A DNA stretch of 9,667 nt from Planctomycetaceae bacterium. Lineage in GTDB: Bacteria; Planctomycetota; Planctomycetia; Pirellulales; UBA1268. Below the pieces are notes generated by a model, which saw nothing but the letters and a program-made list of their open reading frames with translations, was not told the origin of the DNA and made no database searches. The number at the start of each line of letters is the position of its first letter. The first letter of the stretch is position 1. Below are positions 8,422 to 9,667 of the stretch, piece by piece. The stretch spans positions 1 to 9,667 of the forward strand of contig CANGGC010000041.1 of NCBI GenBank assembly GCA_947453125.1. Reading direction: 5' to 3'. The position numbers were made by a program, and so were the translations under genes.

Positions 8422-8919
8422 TCAGCGCACAAACGAGCCAGGGACGACGACTTCGGAGACATATTCCTGCGGGCACGGCGCCGTCTGGCTTTCTCCTGCG
8501 ATCGGCATGAGCGTGCCATCGGCGGCCATTGCGTGCGTCGTCATCGGTGGGCACGGCCCCTCGGAGATCGCGCCGGCGTGGGCCACCGTGTCACTGATCA
8601 GGACCGCTCCGGGAGGGAGTGACGCCGCGTTCCCCGGCTGCATCGCCACGCTTCCCTGGGGAAACGCCCCGGCGGGAAGCGTGCCCGCCACGACGGCGCC
8701 GGGAGGGAGCGCGGCCACCGGCGCCGGCATGACCGTCGGGGCCGCCGCGGGATGGACCGGCGGCGTCGCATAGCCGGCCGGCTGGGGGTAGACCGGCGGG
8801 GCGGCCGGGTACGCGTAGGCGTACTGGTTGTTTGTGGAGGCGCATCCTGCCGCGATCAGGGCGGCGGAAAGAAGCAGCAGGGAGAACAGGAGCGGCGGGG
8901 AGAGCGTCGATCGGCGCAT
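8422..8919 (-). CDS. Small proline/alanine-rich lipoprotein, function unknown
   Basis: This encodes 165 residues that I do not recognise as a named family. The N-terminus is a lipoprotein signal: basic MRRS, a leucine-rich core, and lipobox IAAGC with C26 as the likely lipidated residue, so the mature protein would be membrane-anchored. Residues 31-70 are low-complexity and rich in Tyr, Pro and Ala (AYAYPAAPPVYPQP). Residues 71-110 fall into four blocks of ten, three beginning LPPGAV or LPAGAF. The tail holds two Cys-Pro sites (C123, C149) that could form a disulphide, and ends EVVVPGSFVR. An export signal, a good ribosome binding site (GGAG, 8 bases upstream) and a candidate promoter favour a real gene. 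It converges on the DUF1501 gene and lies 121 bases downstream of the FIST gene on the same strand. A surface or envelope-structural role is a guess. Confidence 0.78.
   Translation of the reverse strand: MRRSTLSPPLLFSLLLLSAALIAAGCASTNNQYAYAYPAAPPVYPQPAGYATPPVHPAAAPTVMPAPVAALPPGAVVAGTLPAGAFPQGSVAMQPGNAASLPPGAVLISDTVAHAGAISEGPCPPMTTHAMAADGTLMPIAGESQTAPCPQEYVSEVVVPGSFVR
8590..8709 (-). repeat. Four ten-residue pseudo-repeats within the lipoprotein
   Basis: Residues 71-80, 81-90, 91-100 and 101-110 align in register as LPPGAVVAGT, LPAGAFPQGS, VAMQPGNAAS and LPPGAVLISD. The first and last share six identical leading residues, the second is close, and the third is degenerate. At DNA level the outer copies share CGGGAGGGAG on the + strand. 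Confidence 0.45.
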
Positions 8920-8927
8920 CGCGCGGG

Positions 8928-8931
8928 CTCC
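8928..8931 (-). promoter_or_regulatory. Ribosome binding site of the lipoprotein gene
   Basis: Read on the - strand, GGAG lies 8 bases before the ATG at 8919, at normal spacing, and supports this start. Confidence 0.5.
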
Positions 8932-8947
8932 GGAGGGTGGCAGCCGC

Positions 8948-9012
8948 GGAACGGTAGGAACTGGGGGCGCCGGCGGTCAAGACCGTTCCCTCTGGTGCGA
9001 GGGCGGGAACGG
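8948..9012. repeat. Three alternating copies of a GGAACGG element in the gap between lipoprotein and FIST genes
   Basis: GGAACGGT (8948-8955) and ACCGTTCC (8982-8989) form a perfect 8-base inverted repeat with centres 34 bases apart. CCGTTCCC (8983-8990) also pairs perfectly with GGGAACGG (9005-9012) across a 14-base loop. The middle copy can therefore pair with either neighbour. A partial copy, GGAACTGG, begins at 8957. The set could be DNA half-sites for a regulator over the lipoprotein promoter. It could instead be alternative hairpins in a transcript reading through from the FIST gene, one of them acting as a terminator, although no T-rich tract follows either hairpin. The sequence matches are certain; the role is inference. 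Confidence 0.6.
8951..8980 (-). promoter_or_regulatory. Candidate sigma-70-type promoter for the lipoprotein gene
   Basis: On the - strand, TTGACC (8980-8975) matches five of six bases of a -35 box. After an 18-base spacer, TACCGT (8956-8951) is a weak -10 box (three of six). Transcription would begin near 8944, giving a leader of about 25 bases that includes the ribosome binding site. The -10 box lies inside one arm of an inverted repeat and the -35 box adjoins the other arm. The weak -10 and the high G+C background keep confidence low. Confidence 0.32.
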
Positions 9013-9040
9013 GCCGCGGTCAGGAGGATCGAGGCGACCG

Positions 9041-9667
9041 TCAGGCCCCCTCGACCAGCGCGATGCTCGCGGTGAATCCGTGGAGGAAGTTGCGCTTGCC
9101 GATCGGCCCGATCTCCCCTTGGGCGAAGAACCCTGCCGTCGGGACCGGGCCGAGCGCGTCCTGGAGGCAGCGGGCGTCGTGGTGGGGCGTTTGGAACAGC
9201 CGGGTGCCCCGGCCGTTGCAGGTGAAGACGAGGGCCCCCGCCGGTGGCGCCGCGGTCGGCCCGAGCGTGAGGAGATGGAGGAGGTCTTCGTGCGCTGTGT
9301 CGGCGTCGCGGACGTGGAACTGCACCGTCTGGCCGGTGCGGACGAGGTCGCCGACGGCAATCACACCCGATTCCGGATCGGCCCCGACGACGTTGCGGAC
9401 AAGGAAGTCACCACGCTGGAAGTGATCCTGGTATTCGCTCGCGACACGGCCGAGGTGGAGCGAGGAGCGGACGAGTTGACGGTCGGCCTCGCTCAAGTCG
9501 CCATACACCTCGCGGAGCCGTTCGAGCGCGGGCCGCCCCCCGAGCTCGACGATCACGTTCTCCTCTGCCCGCGTGATCACCATCGGCCGCCCGATCGGGC
9601 GGCAGCCCTGGGAGACGACCGGCCGGATCCGTGCTGCGCCCCCAACGACTACCCCGACGGCCCCGCA
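9041..9667 (-). CDS. FIST domain protein, C-terminal part (5' end outside window)
   Basis: The - strand frame is open to the right edge, so 208 C-terminal residues are visible. An internal ATG at 9583 is not the start, because clear family sequence continues upstream of it (AVGVVVGGAARIRPVVSQGC, then RPIGRP). FIST domains are predicted small-ligand sensors, proposed for amino-acid-like ligands, and also occur as stand-alone proteins as this appears to be. Conserved features seen are SQGCRPIG (Cys codon 9602-9604), ELGGRPALERL, CNGRGTRLF, PHHDARCLQDALG, AGFFAQGEIGPIG and RNFLHGFTASIAL just before the stop; together these mark FIST_C. No kinase, cyclase or other output domain follows the FIST_C end. 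Nothing links it to the convergent hydrolase operon. The gap to the lipoprotein gene (8920-9040) has its own promoter-like signals, so the two genes need not be co-transcribed. Confidence 0.9.
   Translation of the reverse strand, partial: CGAVGVVVGGAARIRPVVSQGCRPIGRPMVITRAEENVIVELGGRPALERLREVYGDLSEADRQLVRSSLHLGRVASEYQDHFQRGDFLVRNVVGADPESGVIAVGDLVRTGQTVQFHVRDADTAHEDLLHLLTLGPTAAPPAGALVFTCNGRGTRLFQTPHHDARCLQDALGPVPTAGFFAQGEIGPIGKRNFLHGFTASIALVEGA

Noticed and set aside
8948..8978. ECF sigma promoter using a GGAAC core as -35 (+ strand GGAAC at 8957 with GTC at 8976)
   Set aside because: The spacer is 14 bases, shorter than usual, and transcription would run antisense into the FIST gene with no target.
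9041..9583. A complete gene starting at the ATG at 9583
   Set aside because: Clear FIST family sequence continues upstream of this Met to the window edge, so the ATG is internal.

Overview
The window looks like planctomycete DNA, probably from the Pirellulales or a relative. It is about two-thirds G+C. It carries the pairing of a PSCyt1/PSCyt2 (DUF1549)/PSD1 (DUF1553) cytochrome protein with a DUF1501 protein, which is characteristic of Planctomycetota and related bacteria. The exported proteins carry Sec, Tat or lipoprotein signals. I see no tRNA, rRNA, CRISPR array, transposase or integration site.

Layout. Positions 1-8407 hold four genes on the + strand: the 3' part of a CehA/McbA-type metallohydrolase (1-1569), a second and larger CehA/McbA-type metallohydrolase (1583-4264), the cytochrome/PSD1 protein (4285-6894) and a Tat-exported DUF1501 protein (6917-8407). 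The gaps are 13, 20 and 22 bases, so they are most simply read as one operon whose beginning lies outside the window. Two genes on the - strand converge on it: a small proline/alanine-rich lipoprotein (8422-8919) and the C-terminal part of a FIST-domain protein (9041-9667, running off the right edge). The only gap above 100 bases is 8920-9040. It contains a plausible promoter for the lipoprotein and three copies of an 8-base element in alternating orientation.

How the genes may work together. The three operon proteins whose N-termini are visible have export signals, and the first, truncated one probably does too. I infer a periplasmic or surface route in which hydrolases of the PHP/amidohydrolase-like CehA/McbA family act alongside a c-type cytochrome protein (two CxxCH sites) and a metal-dependent DUF1501 hydrolase-like protein. 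The substrate cannot be read from the sequence. PSD1/DUF1501 pairs are often suspected of a role in complex polysaccharide breakdown, but this is not proven.

The most interesting observations are: (1) a shared helical plus beta module placed C-terminally in the first metallohydrolase and N-terminally in the second, so the two copies nearly abut across the gene junction; (2) the three GGAACGG-type elements bracketing the lipoprotein promoter; (3) a strong excess of CGATCG and GCGATCGC; and (4) ten-residue pseudo-repeats in the lipoprotein.
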